A stretch of DNA of 64,000 nucleotides from Isoetes taiwanensis (GCA_021234155.1 JAJEKV010000156.1:1122232-1186231), one strand, 5' to 3'; shown: positions 33,156 through 46,534, numbered from the stretch's first letter. Program-made: numbers and translations. The notes: a model not told the origin generated them from the sequence alone.

Positions 33156-34056
33156 TAGATTTTTTGGAACAATGACATGTAGTCTTTTTATTACTGTTGT
33201 TTTTAGGTGTGGACCCAGAATTGGGGTGGTTATGAAGTAGATTTCTAGGATTGTTGATACTTCATTGTGAGTACTGTTGACATTTTATTGGAAGGCCAGA
33301 CTGGCAGCAAAAAGACCTCTGCTAAAAAAAGAGGTAACACGTCCTCTCTGGCCTTTTTTAGCATTTTTATTTGTAGTTCTTAATCTCAAGCATGTCATTT
33401 TGCACTGCTTATCATGTTTTTGGTGAAGTATTTTTGCTCTGGAACATGTCATTTTAGATGCGTTTAGTTTTTTCTTATGAAGCCCCTTCTTTTAAAAATG
33501 TTATCTTTTGAAACACATTATTTTGGAGCAGTTTCTCATTCTTCTCTAAAGTTTTCTTTTAATAGATCTTAATTCGTCATATGCTCATGTTTATGCAGAA
33601 GCAATTTAAATCTGCCCATGTGTGTTCATAGCTCAAAATCTGCTTTGCTCTGGTGCTTAGAAAATAATATCAACTTTTGTTTAGCATTTTCATTTAAGAC
33701 CTTTACTTTGGGGCATGTTGTTTTGTACTGGTTGGCATACCCTTTCCCTGAGGGGTATGACAATATCTTTTTCTTACCAAGCATCTAACATTAATCAACA
33801 TATTAGTTTTGATTTAAGACATGGCTTGAATTATATGGATTACAATTATGATAAAAAAGGAGTCTTTATTTATCTGGTACCCAATGCCATAGATTGGCTT
33901 AATTAAGTTCATGTATTCATCTCTATATGCCTATTCTATTCTATTCTATTCTATTCTTTATATCCATTAAAAGCCTCGGATAAAGGAGCTAAATAGCAGA
34001 ATTGTTTTGAAGGATAATAGCAGATCCATTGGTGTCATTGTCTTTCTTCTTTATCC
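33156..34056. other. intergenic DNA
   Basis: I see no gene. An (ATTCT)n pentamer run lies at about 33929-33957. Confidence 0.5.
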
Positions 34057-34074
34057 ATGCACTGCCCATTGAGT
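34057..34074 (+). repeat. target site duplication of LINE-B (left)
   Basis: ATGCACTGCCCATTGAGT is repeated exactly at 36109-36126, after the LINE poly(A) tract. Confidence 0.95.
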
Positions 34075-36108
34075 TCACAGCTGATGTCATGAGGCTTCAT
34101 TATTCTGCTCGCTCTTCTATTCTCTTCCAAGGGGAACCTTCAGCATTCTTTTAGGTGGGTCATGGCATCCGCCAGGGCTGCCCTTTAGCTCCATTGTTAT
34201 TTACAGTTGTGGCAGAGGTCCTTGCCCAGGTCTTCTCTCTTGCCGCACATGAGGGAATCTTGCATGGACTTCCTATGAATAATGGGTCGCAGGAGATCTG
34301 TAATCAATATGCGGATGACACTTTCATTTTTCTGAGGGCAGATGAGCAAAATTTGCAGAATGCCGTTTCCATGTTGGATTCTTTTTCCCTAGCATCTGGT
34401 ATTTTTGTGGGTTGGCAGAAGTGTACAGCACTATGGGCATTGGACTCTCCAGTTCCACCATGTGTAGTTGCCTATCCACGGAAGATCCTTCCCCATGGTA
34501 AAGCAACCAAACTTCTTGGTATCCCTGTAGGTGTTCATATCTCATGAGGAGATGCATGGGAGGCAGTGATTAAGGGCTTGGAAAAGCACCTTTTTTGGTG
34601 ATCCACAGCGAAGCTTTCCATGGTAGGACGAATCGTTATGACTAAGTCAGTTTTAAGCAGCACCCATGTGTATATGGCTTCATTCATGTTGGCTTCACAG
34701 TCAAAGATACAACTTCTCGTCAGGGTTGTTAGGAACTTCATCTAGGGGGGAACAGAGGAGGGTGCTACTGTCAAAGTCAGTTGGAAAAAGTGCATGTTGC
34801 CAAAGCATTTTGGCGGCCTTGGAATGATTAATTTTCTTTTGCAGACAAGGTGATGATTTCTAAGTTTATTTGGAGAATTTTAAATAATGTGGATGAGTCC
34901 CGGGGTTCCCGTCTTGTTTATCAGTCTTTGCAAATGTGCATTTCTTTTGGGTCTCGGTCTCTTAGGCCACTCTCCCCCTGGGCTCTGTTTTATCCACTGA
35001 CCGCATACCCTAATGCATCCCCATTTCTTAGAGAATTGCTAGTTGCATGGGAGACTGTACAATCTCTGTTTCATTTTTACCATCTTGCGCACGCTAGCAC
35101 TACTGCAAGTTGTTGGTGGATTCCATTGGACGGTGATCCTTTGGTACCTTCAGTCCACCCATTGACGCAGCGTCGATGGAGAGCAGCAGGTGTGCATATG
35201 ATATCTGATTGGTATAATAATCAAAGGCAGTTGCTGACATGGGAAGAGTTTAGAGCTAAGTTCCTCCTTTTAAGGTGGGATCGAGCTATTTGGCAGAAGG
35301 TGTCTTCAATTCTTCCTCCAGTAGCACAAGTGAATGACCCCCAGGCTTGGGTAGTTCATGAGCGTGTCAAAGCAGATAAGTTGGTGAATTCCATGTACAA
35401 GGTCTTGCTTGATGCTGACGTCTTGCCTTCTTCGTCCAAGTGGCCTTTGGTCATTCCTAGGGATCGGCAGAAAGCAATATGGAAATGGGTATGGGATAAA
35501 CTACTCCATCCCAAAGTATCTGTTTTATGGTGGCAAGTCACTCATCGTTGTCTGCGCGTTAACAATCTGGTGCACAGATTTCGTCAGAGGTATCTGCACT
35601 TTGTCCCTCATGTGCACAGAGGGAGGAGACAATTGAGCATTGCTTCTTCCTATGTAGACATGTCAGACATTCTTGGTTGTGGCTTCAAGGCCTCTTTCAT
35701 TGCAATTTGAATAGCCAGCAGATGTTATTAGCAGTCTATCCAAGTAGTTGGGATAATTTGGCAAAGGGGGCGTTTCATTTGCCTTCTGCATGGATCATTT
35801 GGTCCATTTGGAAAAGAAGGAATCTTCTCGTATTCAAAGGTCTTGCTTGTTCAGATGCACAGATCCTTCTTGATGCCCAACAACGAATTGTCAAAGCATT
35901 CAGGTGCTCATCAATTGCTAATGAGGGAGCACTATCTTCAGATTCATACTTACTTATGAGTTTTTGCTTGCTCTTCATATTATTGTTTTTGAGTGGGGTG
36001 GTTTTGCTCTGGTGGACATTCTTTCCACTGAGTTATTAGTCCTAATTGTACTCTGTAACTTTCTCTGGATAATAAAGGCTCAAGTCCTTCAAAAAAAAAT
36101 AAAAAAAA
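34075..36108 (+). mobile_element. 5'-truncated L1-like LINE (LINE-B) with 18-bp target duplication
   Basis: The element starts inside the RT and ends in an A-rich tail (36090-36108), flanked by a perfect 18-bp duplication. The RT shows GIRQGCPLAPLLFTVVAEVL, an intact YADD (NQYADDTFIF), FVGWQKCTALW and LLGIPVGVH. Several stops and frameshifts follow between about 34540 and 34850. An 861-bp open stretch (34850-35710) then carries the C-terminal region with a zf-RVT-like block (HPKVSVLWWQVTHRCLRVNN). It is a sister of LINE-A. It cannot move on its own. Confidence 0.95.
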
Positions 36109-36126
36109 ATGCACTGCCCATTGAGT
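36109..36126 (+). repeat. target site duplication of LINE-B (right)
   Basis: This is an exact copy of 34057-34074. Confidence 0.95.
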
Positions 36127-36406
36127 ATATGTTTGCCATTAGGATATTATATCTTAGGCAAATCAAGGCAAATATTTTGCTATGTTTTCTTCAAAAGGGC
36201 CGATTCTTGCACTGCGACTCGCATGAAACCAACAAAGCGCCCTAGATAGGCTTCTCATTCATCTCAGCAGATTTCTACAATGGTGGACAGTGGATAGCCG
36301 CACACATGCGAACTATCCACAAAAAATAAAGGGAAAATCCAATTATATCATTTGGACCCCAAAACAAATACAATGCTAATAGATGAGTGGTTGATGTACT
36401 GTAGCC

Positions 36407-36478
36407 GAAGCTTATCACCGGGATTAAAAACCCTCGCCCTTTTCGGTTTTCGAGGAAAAACCCTAGTGATAAGCCTTC
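36407..36478. repeat. imperfect hairpin
   Basis: GAAGCTTATCAC pairs with GTGATAAGCcTTC at the far end. An inner CCCTCG pairs with CGAGG across a T-rich loop. No gene or terminator context is evident. Confidence 0.6.
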
Positions 36479-36712
36479 GCAAGGGGCTTAGACAAACGTA
36501 AGGCATAGAATCGCTCCCAAAACCCGCCGCATGGAGAAGTCAAAACGGATGGCGCCGCCAACCTGCACTGCACACATCACCAACAACAAACGAAAACATA
36601 CCAAAGAATAGCATCACCCGCTGGGTGAAAAAAGCATCACCCACCGGGTGGAAAACATGATAAACGTAACTTCGCATAAAAAAGAATAAACAAAGAAGGG
36701 GGAGGGTGGGTT

Positions 36713-37277
36713 CAAAGAGAAAAAGGTGTCACCGAGAGAAGAGGAAGCTTGGCGAAACGCCGAGGAAGAATTCCGCAATAAGTAGCAAACGCCCAACCCG
36801 ACGAACGCCCCAAAACGCATAGCGATGCATGCATGCGACGTGATGTAATGCATGCATGCTTCGCCTTGAGCAAGAATGCCGGGTCGCCACGCGAATCGAC
36901 GACATTCTTGCACCGCGACTCGCATGAAACCAACAAAGCGCCCAATACCAAAGGACTTCCTTTAACAAACTAGGATCGAGGACGGCGGTCACAGATGAAG
37001 GCTAAAGGCCGGAAAAGACAAATAGGAAAGCAACGCCAAATTAGCCAAACCAGTGGAAGAAGCCCCTCCCCGCCTCGAAACAAATTCAAAGAGAAAAAGG
37101 TACTGCTGAGAGAAGAGGAAGCGCCGATGAAACGTCGAGGAAGAATTCCGCAATAAGTAGCAAACGCCCAACCTGACGAACGGCCCAAAACGCATGCGAT
37201 GCATGCATGCGACGCATGCAATGCATGCATGCTCGTCTTGAGCAAGAATGCCGATTCGCTACGTGAATCGACGACAT
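36713..37277. repeat. tandem duplication of a ~190-bp block, period ~370 bp
   Basis: Blocks at 36713-36908 and 37087-37277 share CAAAGAGAAAAAGGT, GAAGAATTCCGCAATAAGTA and TGAGCAAGAATGCCG. Both contain alternating GCATGCATGC palindromes. A related end block, GCGACTCGCATGAAACCAAC, is found at about 36214 and 36914. Minus-strand frames through it are open (up to 116 codons) but share only the repeat sequence. I do not call a gene. Confidence 0.8.
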
Positions 37278-37326
37278 TTGAAGCTTTGCCTTCTAAGATG
37301 TAGAGTACTAACATGGCCACTCATAT

Positions 37327-37803
37327 CCCGGGGGGTTCACCTAGATTATGGAGTATGAAACATGTGAGTGCACTAAATGGGTTTTTTTTATTGTCTCTCT
37401 GGTACCGTATACGTAAGAAAAATATAAGGTTTTTATAGTTTGGATGTCGTACAAATACCAAAGGGAGTGTGGTGGCACCAGTGTTCGATTCGTATTCATA
37501 CTGTAAGGGTCTGTCATTTTTGGTGAGCTTCTACTGTTGGGGTTTTTGTGATAATATGATATGACTATGATAATATATATTCTATATATAAAAAATAATA
37601 GAGATATCGTATATGTATGGAAGGGGTTGTCAAGTAAAATTGTTTTGGGCAAGTAATTATATGATATGGGCTGCATTCTTTTACAAATAATGTAGTCGTA
37701 TACAAAGGGTTTTTCATATGGAACTGTCGTATACAATGGGTTTTTTGGCAACCTAAGGAATGCACATGGCATATATACCTATAATAGAGGTGAATCCCCT
37801 GGG
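37327..37803. mobile_element. 477-bp MITE with 8-bp target duplication
   Basis: Terminal inverted repeats begin CCCGGGGGGTTCACCT on the left and, inverted, CCCAGGGGATTCACCT on the right. The identical octamer ACTCATAT flanks both ends (37319-37326 and 37804-37811). An 8-bp duplication suggests the hAT superfamily. The inside carries several CGTATAC-(A/G)GGGTTTTT repeats. A 143-codon minus-strand frame inside has no recognisable domain and is probably chance. Confidence 0.88.
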
Positions 37804-37811
37804 ACTCATAT

Positions 37812-40800
37812 CTTTACATTGCTGCATCAATTAATCTGTGTCATCTGTTCATGTTGACAATGTGCATCTGCACATGCTGCCATAATCATAGCCATCGCAT
37901 AGACATGGTCATTTCAGCCTTCCTTAATGGACAAGAAGGTCATGCCATTTCTCTGGGAAGATTTAGATGCAACATGCATGCAAGAGAAAATAGACAAAGA
38001 TAGAAAAAAATGAGGTAAGATAAAAATGATGGAAGTTGAAAGAAGAATAATTTTTTTTCATATGTTTCCGCATACTATTCAAACTTATGCCAATGGAGTT
38101 TATAAACTGTCTTTTGTTTTCTTTGAACGTCTAAAAGCATGATTGTTGATTGACATTATGTTGTTCATGCATGCCTATTTTGTGTATACTACATGGTCAT
38201 TTTATCTGTAAGGAGGTCGTTTTATCTGTAAGGATTTCAACTGGATGATTTATGGTAGTCAGGATTAGTCAAGCATGCATTACAACTTAGTTTAAGCAGT
38301 GGAATATTCATAAAGCTTGGCATGACTTACTGGAAGTTCTTTTTTTTTTTCATATTTATATTTGTTCAAAGCAGTTACATGTTTAGTGTGGAGCTTTGGA
38401 GTTTTGTGAAGAAGATTCAAGAGACACTGCATGCTAGTACTTTTGTCTCTCAAGCCAGATAAGTATGTCATTTCGTCAATAAAATGTTTATGAAGCTTGA
38501 TAATTGCAGCAAGCACAAGTTCATATGTAAATTTTTAATTAGGAGTAAAACTATGCTCTTTAAGCAAGCAAATTCTGGTCTACAGTGTTCACTTAGAAAA
38601 ATGGCAAAAATTGACGAACATGGAAGCATCTACTACTTTTTTGATCTTTTAGTTGTGGAGCTTAGTGCCAACTTGCTTGATAGCACAAATTCAAGAGTTC
38701 CATCTCATGATGAATAAAGTCGTTAATTTTACTTATGGTCTACGGTACTGCAAAATTTGGCTACGAGCCAGTTTGCTTCCTAAATGTTTGGCTAAGAGTT
38801 ATATGTGTCTATGTTCAATCCCTCTACAGGTCAACTTTAATGGATTAGATGCGTCCTATATAGTTTTGGCTTCCATGCTTGCATGTGTGTCATACTAGCT
38901 CTACTATAATTTGACCATGTTGTGCCTATGTAGCTCACTTTCATGCTTGCATGTGTGTGTCATACTAGCTGTGCCATGTCCTGAACATGTCGTGATGGGA
39001 AGTTGTAGAATGTAGCAATTAGGACAACATGGTGGGTAATTTTCATAGCATGATTGCCAATATATTCTTGATTATTATAGTCACCATGTTTGTAAACATG
39101 ACATGCAGAATGCTCAACATAGAATTCCAGTCTGTATGAGCTTCGAAGTTTGTTTTTTTGGGTTTTTATTGGTGAGGTGCAATACTTTTAGTTGCGTAGA
39201 TATGATGTCTTAATTATGGAGTATGGGACATATCAAGTTATAACAATTTGGTTTGTCTTTTAGTTTTGTGCAAATATTTGCTTATGCAAGAGTTACGGTG
39301 CAGGGATGTCTTAAATTTATTGTATTTTGCACAAGTTTAGAGCAGCAGACAAAGTGTGATCAACAAATTGAATTTTAAACATTTGTGCTCTTTATCGACA
39401 TTTTTATTACAGACAATAAAAGAAAATGTATGTAATTCAAGAAAGACATAACATAAAACGACTTCAATCATAATAATGGCATGTATTTTTACCCTTGAGA
39501 GTTAAACGGTTAAATGTGTGCATTCGAAACCATTTTAAGTGTGGAAGTACATGGATATCTCAAACTTGGAAAAAACAGGAGGTAATTGATGTGCTTAACC
39601 GCATATTTGTTATCGGACATTAAGAGAACTTTATGATGCAGTTTGAAATTCATGTAACACAAATTTTGTACACTTCCTTGATAGGTTCCTTCTTTAATCG
39701 ATGCTAATGGTTTAAAGCTCCAATTCTTTTATCCTTTTTTGTACTACAATCACAAAGATATTTACCAATAGTAAGACCATTTTGATGAGCTCGAGACCAT
39801 TATTTTTTCTCAGCCCTTTTTGATGCGGTAAAAACCATTAGAAAACTATACACCCCAATGCCAAAGTGATGACTTTATGTGTACTTTGATCCTTGCTTGC
39901 TTACGATGACCAAGTGCATTGACCAACACCTCATCTATGCAGTTGGATAAAGGCAACATTCCATGTGTAGATGAGAAGCTACAACTATCCTATTGTTTAA
40001 ATTTGGATTTTCCGGTCTAGAAGAAAATTTTTTGGATTTTTTTTAAAGTTCATTTCCTAAGGTTTTATGGGCTTTTGATGCCGGAGAAGTTTTCAGATTT
40101 CCGAAAATCGCCAAAGATTTTCGTAGTATGCTTTATGGAGGTTCGGCTTTCCTGATATGAAGGCATGGACTTCCACAAAATTCAGAACAGGATGACGGAG
40201 AAATCTGCATGAGAGACGTGTGTGAAGTAAGAAAATAGAAGATTCTTCTGATTATCTCGGTGTGAGCCTTACCGTCTAGGTTCTTGGATAATATTTTATT
40301 TAGGGCTATTGCGTGAGAGGTTGTTAGATTCCGCCATGGCGGATGCCCCGGAATGGAGCCATGGCAATTTTAAGGTTTCTTATAATTTAGAGGAGGTCTT
40401 GAGGTAGAGTTTATATGATTTTTTAGACAATAATGATTTGGACCATCGGCAAAACCCCCTGATCTACAAACCTCTGCTTTGGTAAAAACTTTGGCTTTAA
40501 TCCATCATTTTTGGCCAGATTTGTCTTGCAAGCTTTTATAAATCACAACTGCTTGATTTGCGGGAGATGTGGTCGGATTTGATATTGCCGTGCTTACTCC
40601 TCGCTTAATCACTCAGTAATTTCGAGGTGCACAGAGCTTTGTGTAACGATCCCACGATTTCCGAGGAGTTGTTTAACAGGGTTCCTTTATAGGTATTGCC
40701 TTTACATGGTAATTTTACTTAATCTATTCCTCGCTCGAGGTACAAAGAGTCGTGGTGTTCTCAATATAGTTGTGCAAAATCCTCATTTCAGTACCAATGA

Positions 40801-42967
40801 TCCTACAACTTCGAGGAGTCGTTTAACATGGTTCCTCGTAACGTAATGTTACCATGGCATAGGGAGCTACCCAACGCAAGTAATCTAAGAAGTGGTGCAA
40901 GGTAGCTTCTCTGTTAGCATGTATGTACAACCTTTTATTTACGTTCTGATTTCATTTACTGCATTTTCAGGAATGCCTGTTACACAAGACCATGCAACAA
41001 CGAAATCAATGAATTATCCAGCCACTAGGTTGTAGGCTGTTGCAGAAGAAGAAAGCCAGAGAAGGTCGTTTAAAGGATGAGGTTGACAATAAGTTTTCTG
41101 TTCCGCACAGGTAAGAGAATGTTCTCTTCTCAGTAATATGGTGCTATTCTAACATAGCTAGATCCTTTTATTTAGGTGCATGTGTTCTACGATTATGTCA
41201 ACAATCAGCAGCTTAAGCTTTTCTTTTATATCTTGCCTATAATGAAATTGATCAATAACAAAAGTTTGCAAATCTATTCCATGCTTGAATACACTCATGT
41301 CCATCGTTTCAGGCTTACATGCTTTTGAAAATGCCCATGAAGTTTCCCGTGTAAACCACTGGTGTTGGTAGCCTCTTAAACAATTTAATTGTACTGGGCT
41401 GGTGCTGAGGCAAAAATTATTGTTTTTGCTACATCGATCTAAGCGTTGTAGCTTTTATGGCTGCTACTTCTGATCTGCTCAATTTCTCTTTTCTGTCCAT
41501 TAATGTTTCTTAACTCTTAAAGAATTTGTAACTTGCCCTTTATGATTTTTCTGCAGACAGTGCATGGAATGTTCAGTGACACATAAGTCTTCAGGTTGGT
41601 GATTATCTTTTGTGTCCACTTGAAGCTCCTATTTTGTCAGATCTCTGTTCATAGGCAAAGGCAGATTGCCCATTGATTTGTTTGTCGTCTATTGCATAGG
41701 TTTCAAGCATAGATTCAAGCTTTGATTTAGCCATTGCATTGACCTTGCATCCAATGACATCTACAGGGTCCTTTATCAGTTAAAAAATAGCCCAAAACCA
41801 TTTTTCCACCTAGGAATATCATTGCAACCACTGAGGGAAATAGATCACGTCAAGAGTTCTGCTTAGCATTGACTTTACGTATCATCTTTTCCTTTGGTAG
41901 AGCTGCTCTTGCCTTTGACACTGCACAAGATTAAACATACATGGTTTATAATCTCCCCGACTGTTTGCAATGAATTGGGAATGACTCAAGGGCATGCAAC
42001 GCTGAAAATAATCCTTTTGAACTTTACCATGAATTCTGTCACAGATTTATTAATCAATGTATGTGAGAATCCGTAGACTATTTCCTTTCTATTGTTTAGT
42101 GTGTTATGTGCAGCAACACCAAGTAGTAGAGGTTATTTGTGCAGGTAGTTTCTGGCTCAGGTTATTGTCATCTAGATCCAGATGAAGCATCATTATTATG
42201 GCGTCATACTATTATTTGATTTAAAGCAATCAGTTTGAGCAGTGAATTTCTATATGTCCATATGTTATGTTGGGCTATTGCTACTTCCCATCCGACCTCA
42301 GATTTCTCGCTAATTCCTCCTCTTTTTGACGAAATTTGTGCCAACTCTTTATCTCTCTAATGCTTTTATTGTCAATGTGCAAAGATAAAATTTCATGCTT
42401 CTTATTCATGTCTGCTTATATTCGTTTTGACATGTTATTCTTTTGCAAATGTAAAGAGCCTGGTGCTTGAGGCAACTCATTTCCATTTTATAGTGTGCCA
42501 TGCTGCTGTACCACATTATATTATTTAGTACTTTCACAGTAAACAACATCAGATGCAAATTAAGATGGTAACAGATAGTTCATTCTTAGCATAAGAATAA
42601 GTGTAAATAACATATGTGGCACTAAGGCCATTCTTGAAAGATTCGCATCATTATGGCAGAATTAGAAGTGTTGCTCTTAATGCCTGAAAGATACATCAGA
42701 GCCAAAGTTGCAAAAGTGGTTAATAACATTTACAGGATTTTAAATTGTTCTTACTTTGCATTTTCCATCTTCTCATTAGAGTCCACCTAAGTTTTTCTTC
42801 ACCCTAAGGGTTCAAAACATATCTCAGAAACCACAACAACTTATGATAAATTCCCTTTGTAATTTAAGATGAAATTGGGAATTGCAACAGCCTCAATTTT
42901 TCAGGTCAAAAAATGGAGAATGGACATTCAATGCACTGCTATTACTCACACTTTTGCAAAAGATTCT
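37812..42967. other. long AT-rich stretch without a supported gene
   Basis: I see no gene, RNA gene or clear mobile-element terminus. Between about 40610 and 40860 the phrase GATCC-AC-A-TTCGAGGAGT-GTTTAACA-GGTTCCT occurs twice, an old duplication. Short frames near 38484-38898 and 41894-42076 have no domain. Confidence 0.4.
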
Positions 42968-43235
42968 TTTGCAAATGTAGAGGAATATAAGTTACCAACG
43001 TTTTGCAAATATAGTAGAACATAAGTTACCAACGTACTTATCCACAAGTTGATCTTATATTACAATAATAAAAGTATACATTAAGATTGTGTGCAAAATG
43101 AGGGAAAAAATGTAGTCGTATACATGTGACCTTTCATTATCTACAAGTTGATCTTATATTACAATAATAAAAGTATACATTAAGATTGTGTGCAAAATGA
43201 GGGAAAAAATGTAGTCGTATACATGTGACCTTTCA
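42968..43235. repeat. tandem duplications, period ~99 bp and ~35 bp
   Basis: A block starting ACAAGTTGATCTTATATTAC and ending GTAGTCGTATACATGTGACC occurs at about 43044-43134 and again at about 43143-43233, almost unchanged. Just upstream, TTTTGCAAAT-TAG--GAA-ATAAGTTACCAACG is also doubled. GTAGTCGTATAC recurs once more at about 43264. Confidence 0.9.
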
Positions 43236-43746
43236 CAGCCACCTTTCCCATTTGTGAATCAAATGTAGTCGTATACGTGTGCCACCTTTCTCACCTGTGC
43301 CACCTTTCCCATTTGTGAATCGGTACATGCTCAACATTTTATTACAACCTGACAAATATGCTAGGCTTGCCATGCAACCAAATGCAATCTAATAAGTGGT
43401 CATGGCATATATACCTCATGTGTTATGATCTCTGTAACTATAAAATGCTTTCTTTTGCAAGGATAGTTGGATAGTTGCATTATTGTGTTTTGTGTTCTAA
43501 TACTGATGTTCTATTTAGAAGTCCTTTGAATAACACCCATCGACACCCTCCAAGCCAATTATGACGAACGTGAGCACACATGTTCCACCACTATAGGTAA
43601 AATTTATATTCTATACAACTTTCAAAATTTTCAACATTGAAATCTTAATACTACTATTTCCAAACTAATTCGAATATCAACTTACTTGCATTTCTTTCTC
43701 TCTTCGCCACCTTCCAAATTAGCAAGGTATTATGGAATGTATTTAT
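43236..43746. other. probable Helitron body, no gene
   Basis: I see no coding sequence. The stretch leads into the Helitron 3' end at 43747-43775 and may belong to that element. The 5' end could not be found by eye. Confidence 0.35.
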
Positions 43747-43775
43747 GCCCGGCAACGCCGGGCACCCGTTACTAG
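43747..43775 (+). mobile_element. Helitron 3' terminus 1
   Basis: A perfect stem GCCCGGC-AAC-GCCGGGC (43747-43763) is followed 8 bases later by CTAG (43772-43775) and a T. This is the diagnostic Helitron 3' end: hairpin, then CTRR, then a host T. Confidence 0.8.
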
Positions 43776-43921
43776 TCACCTTTAGTTCACAAACATCAAA
43801 TATAATCCTCACTTCATCTACACGCTCATTACAATTTCCTCCCCCCATCCCATTTCATCAATCCATTCTATCCGCCTATGCATTCTATTGCACTTAAACA
43901 TTTCATGTGGCCACAATTAAT

Positions 43922-43950
43922 GCCCGACATTGTTGGGCATGCGTTTCTAG
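43922..43950 (+). mobile_element. Helitron 3' terminus 2
   Basis: The stem GCCCGAC-ATT-GTTGGGC (43922-43938) is followed 8 bases later by CTAG (43947-43950) and T. It lies 175 bp after terminus 1, so one Helitron was probably inserted in another of the same family. Confidence 0.78.
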
Positions 43951-46426
43951 TTGAAATTAAGTTCTCTTCTGAATCCTATGTTGTTTCATCGCTTTGAATT
44001 TCGTCCAGAGCTTTTCTATCAGCCAAGTATTTTGTGGTCGAACAATATTGTAAATCTATCAATGAATTGTCCCACATAAAACATAGTTGAGTATCAAGAT
44101 GTTTGATCAAAGGATGATATTTATGATCTCTCACCTGACTTACCATCTCTGCGTAATTACTGTCTTAAATGTGGCAAATGATAATGTACATTATATTGCA
44201 CTATGACATGGCAATGTCTTTCATGGTAAAATAGTTCCTAAACTTCTATTAGGAGTTATTGGTTGGTATTTCCGAAGCTCACAGAGTACTCCAAGACTTG
44301 GATATTGAAACTTCCAAAATACAATGGTCGTGCATATAGTCTTTTGGTAATTGGCATATGGAAGCCCCAAGATAATGCATACATTAGGCCTGGGTTGAAC
44401 CATTTCAGAAACCCTTGGATGCTTATATGGCAGGACATGCACATCACATTAACAATCTACGTGCTTGGCAATGTCAGGTACTGTTTTTTTCTTGCATATT
44501 TGTCTGCCAAGGCACTTTTGAGAAAGTCACTATTAGCTTGAAGGCCCAATTTGGAGCTTTTTTGCATCATGTGTATTATCATTGTGACTTTTAAAGTTTA
44601 GTTTGGAGCTCTATTGCATCACAACGAAGTATCATCTGCTTTCCATTTTTTTTCTTTGTTCGTTGTTCATGTTGTTTTCAAACATAGAGTTTATGTATAG
44701 GACACATTTGAGCAAAGATTGCCGAACTTTCGTTCAGGTTGTTTTGAAAATTATAACTTATTTATAAGGCACTTTTGAGCACAGACCCCCAAATTTTCAT
44801 TCCCTTCAGGCATGTGCCCAATTATAACTTCCACTTTGAACTTCTTACAGATCCTTGAGCTTTCATTTCCTCTAGGCATGGCCTAATTAAAACGTTGTAT
44901 AAAGAACCCAATACAACCGAAAAGCATAGAACATGCAAAATGTCACAGTACAATGTCAATATGAGTACAATGTCAATATGAGAACATGTATAAAGGATCA
45001 TTGAGCTATAGCTAACTAGGAAAGTTGTTCTCCCTAGATTTGACTTTGTTCCATGGTTCAAACTTTCCAAAAAAAATAGCAATTGTTATTTCAATTATAA
45101 GTTCAGTGAAATTAAAAAACAACACAAATTAATTGCCAGGCTCGGGCAACACGTCTAGCATTAACATTTTTCTTATATCTATTATAAACTACATCTATAA
45201 GTTCATCGTTTCTTGTAATACAATCGTACTTAAACCCATCTGGCTGAAAATGTGAGCCACGAAGAGATGGAACAAGGCACATAATGTTTTTAATGACTAT
45301 CCAAATTGCAACAATAGCATATATTTATGCATCGAGCATGTTGAACTCCTTGCTCAAAATACACTTGCAATTCCATAAAAAGGAAAGAATTCGTAAGAAT
45401 GGCATCTACAGGACCAGGGGAGTAATGTGATTGTTTCCTTCTATCCGCACAATGGAGATGCAAGCAGGAGAAGGCAATCATGCCAACTCTGCTTCTTGAT
45501 TAATAATGTTCGAGTATGGAAAATGTATGTTCTAATGATTTATCAATTACTATAATACAAAGCATTCCATAGACATCATTTTTCGGTTCGAATTCTCTAT
45601 TGCAGATTTTTGAAGTTTTGCGACAAATGTACATGTTCTTGAAGGCCTATAGCTTTATCTACCATGTTCTCTCATCATGGACCCTGAGAACTACTAGATA
45701 GAAGAAATGCAATGTTTGCGCTTGAGACATTTTCACAACTGTAGGTGCTATGCATATTCTGAAGAAGACTAGACTTGCTTTCAACCAAAATTTCAAAGTT
45801 CTGTGCTTGAGATCATCTCACAACTAGGTGCTATGTTGCAAGCATAGTTTGAAGAAGATTAAACTCAGTTTGAGGCGAGTTATATTCAAAGCTATATTCT
45901 GTACTGCTCCATTTTTAAATGTTGTGGTTGTGGTATGTTGTCGCTATTCTATTCATATGCCTGTTTGCGATTCGTAAATTTTTATTACCAAGGCCTATGT
46001 TACTTTTCTCTAACAACTAAAGTAGTTAGGTTTAGTGTGATAGATATATGGAAAATGGAGTGATAAATATGATGCACATGGTCACAAACTTATTGTGCTA
46101 AAACTATTTAGAAATACCTTTGTTATATAATTGCACCATTCATCCATGTTTCCCACCAAAATCCATGCTATATAATTGCCTAATTTACCCATGGTGTAGT
46201 TCTTTTCCATTTCTATTAATATCGCGCTCTCTATTTTTTGAGAATAGTTAGTACTACACTTGGGTCACATCTTACAATGCTACATGATCTATGACAAAAG
46301 CCTAGGCGTTTCTTCCAATCTTATTTGGCCATTTGGACCTTCAATCCTTTTGTGAGCATCATGCTTATTTAGCTGCCTATCATTAGCATTTGAAGGCTAG
46401 TCATGGATTATATCATGGTTATGCAG
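43951..46426. other. probable Helitron-derived DNA, no supported gene
   Basis: I see no gene. The next Helitron 3' end is at 46897. Frames of up to 92 codons have no domain. Confidence 0.35.
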
Positions 46427-46534
46427 GATACCATCCAAAGTTTGGGTACACATGTACCATGTTTATGATTGTGCAATGATTTTGCATCTGATACCATCCA
46501 AAGTTTGGGTACACATGTACCATGTTTATGATTG
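46427..46534. repeat. 63-bp period tandem duplication
   Basis: GATACCATCCAAAGTTTGGG through TGTTTATGATTG occurs at 46427 and again at 46490, practically identical. Confidence 0.92.

Noticed and set aside
37341-37772. 143-codon minus-strand ORF
   Set aside because: It lies wholly inside the MITE and encodes only its repeats. No known domain.
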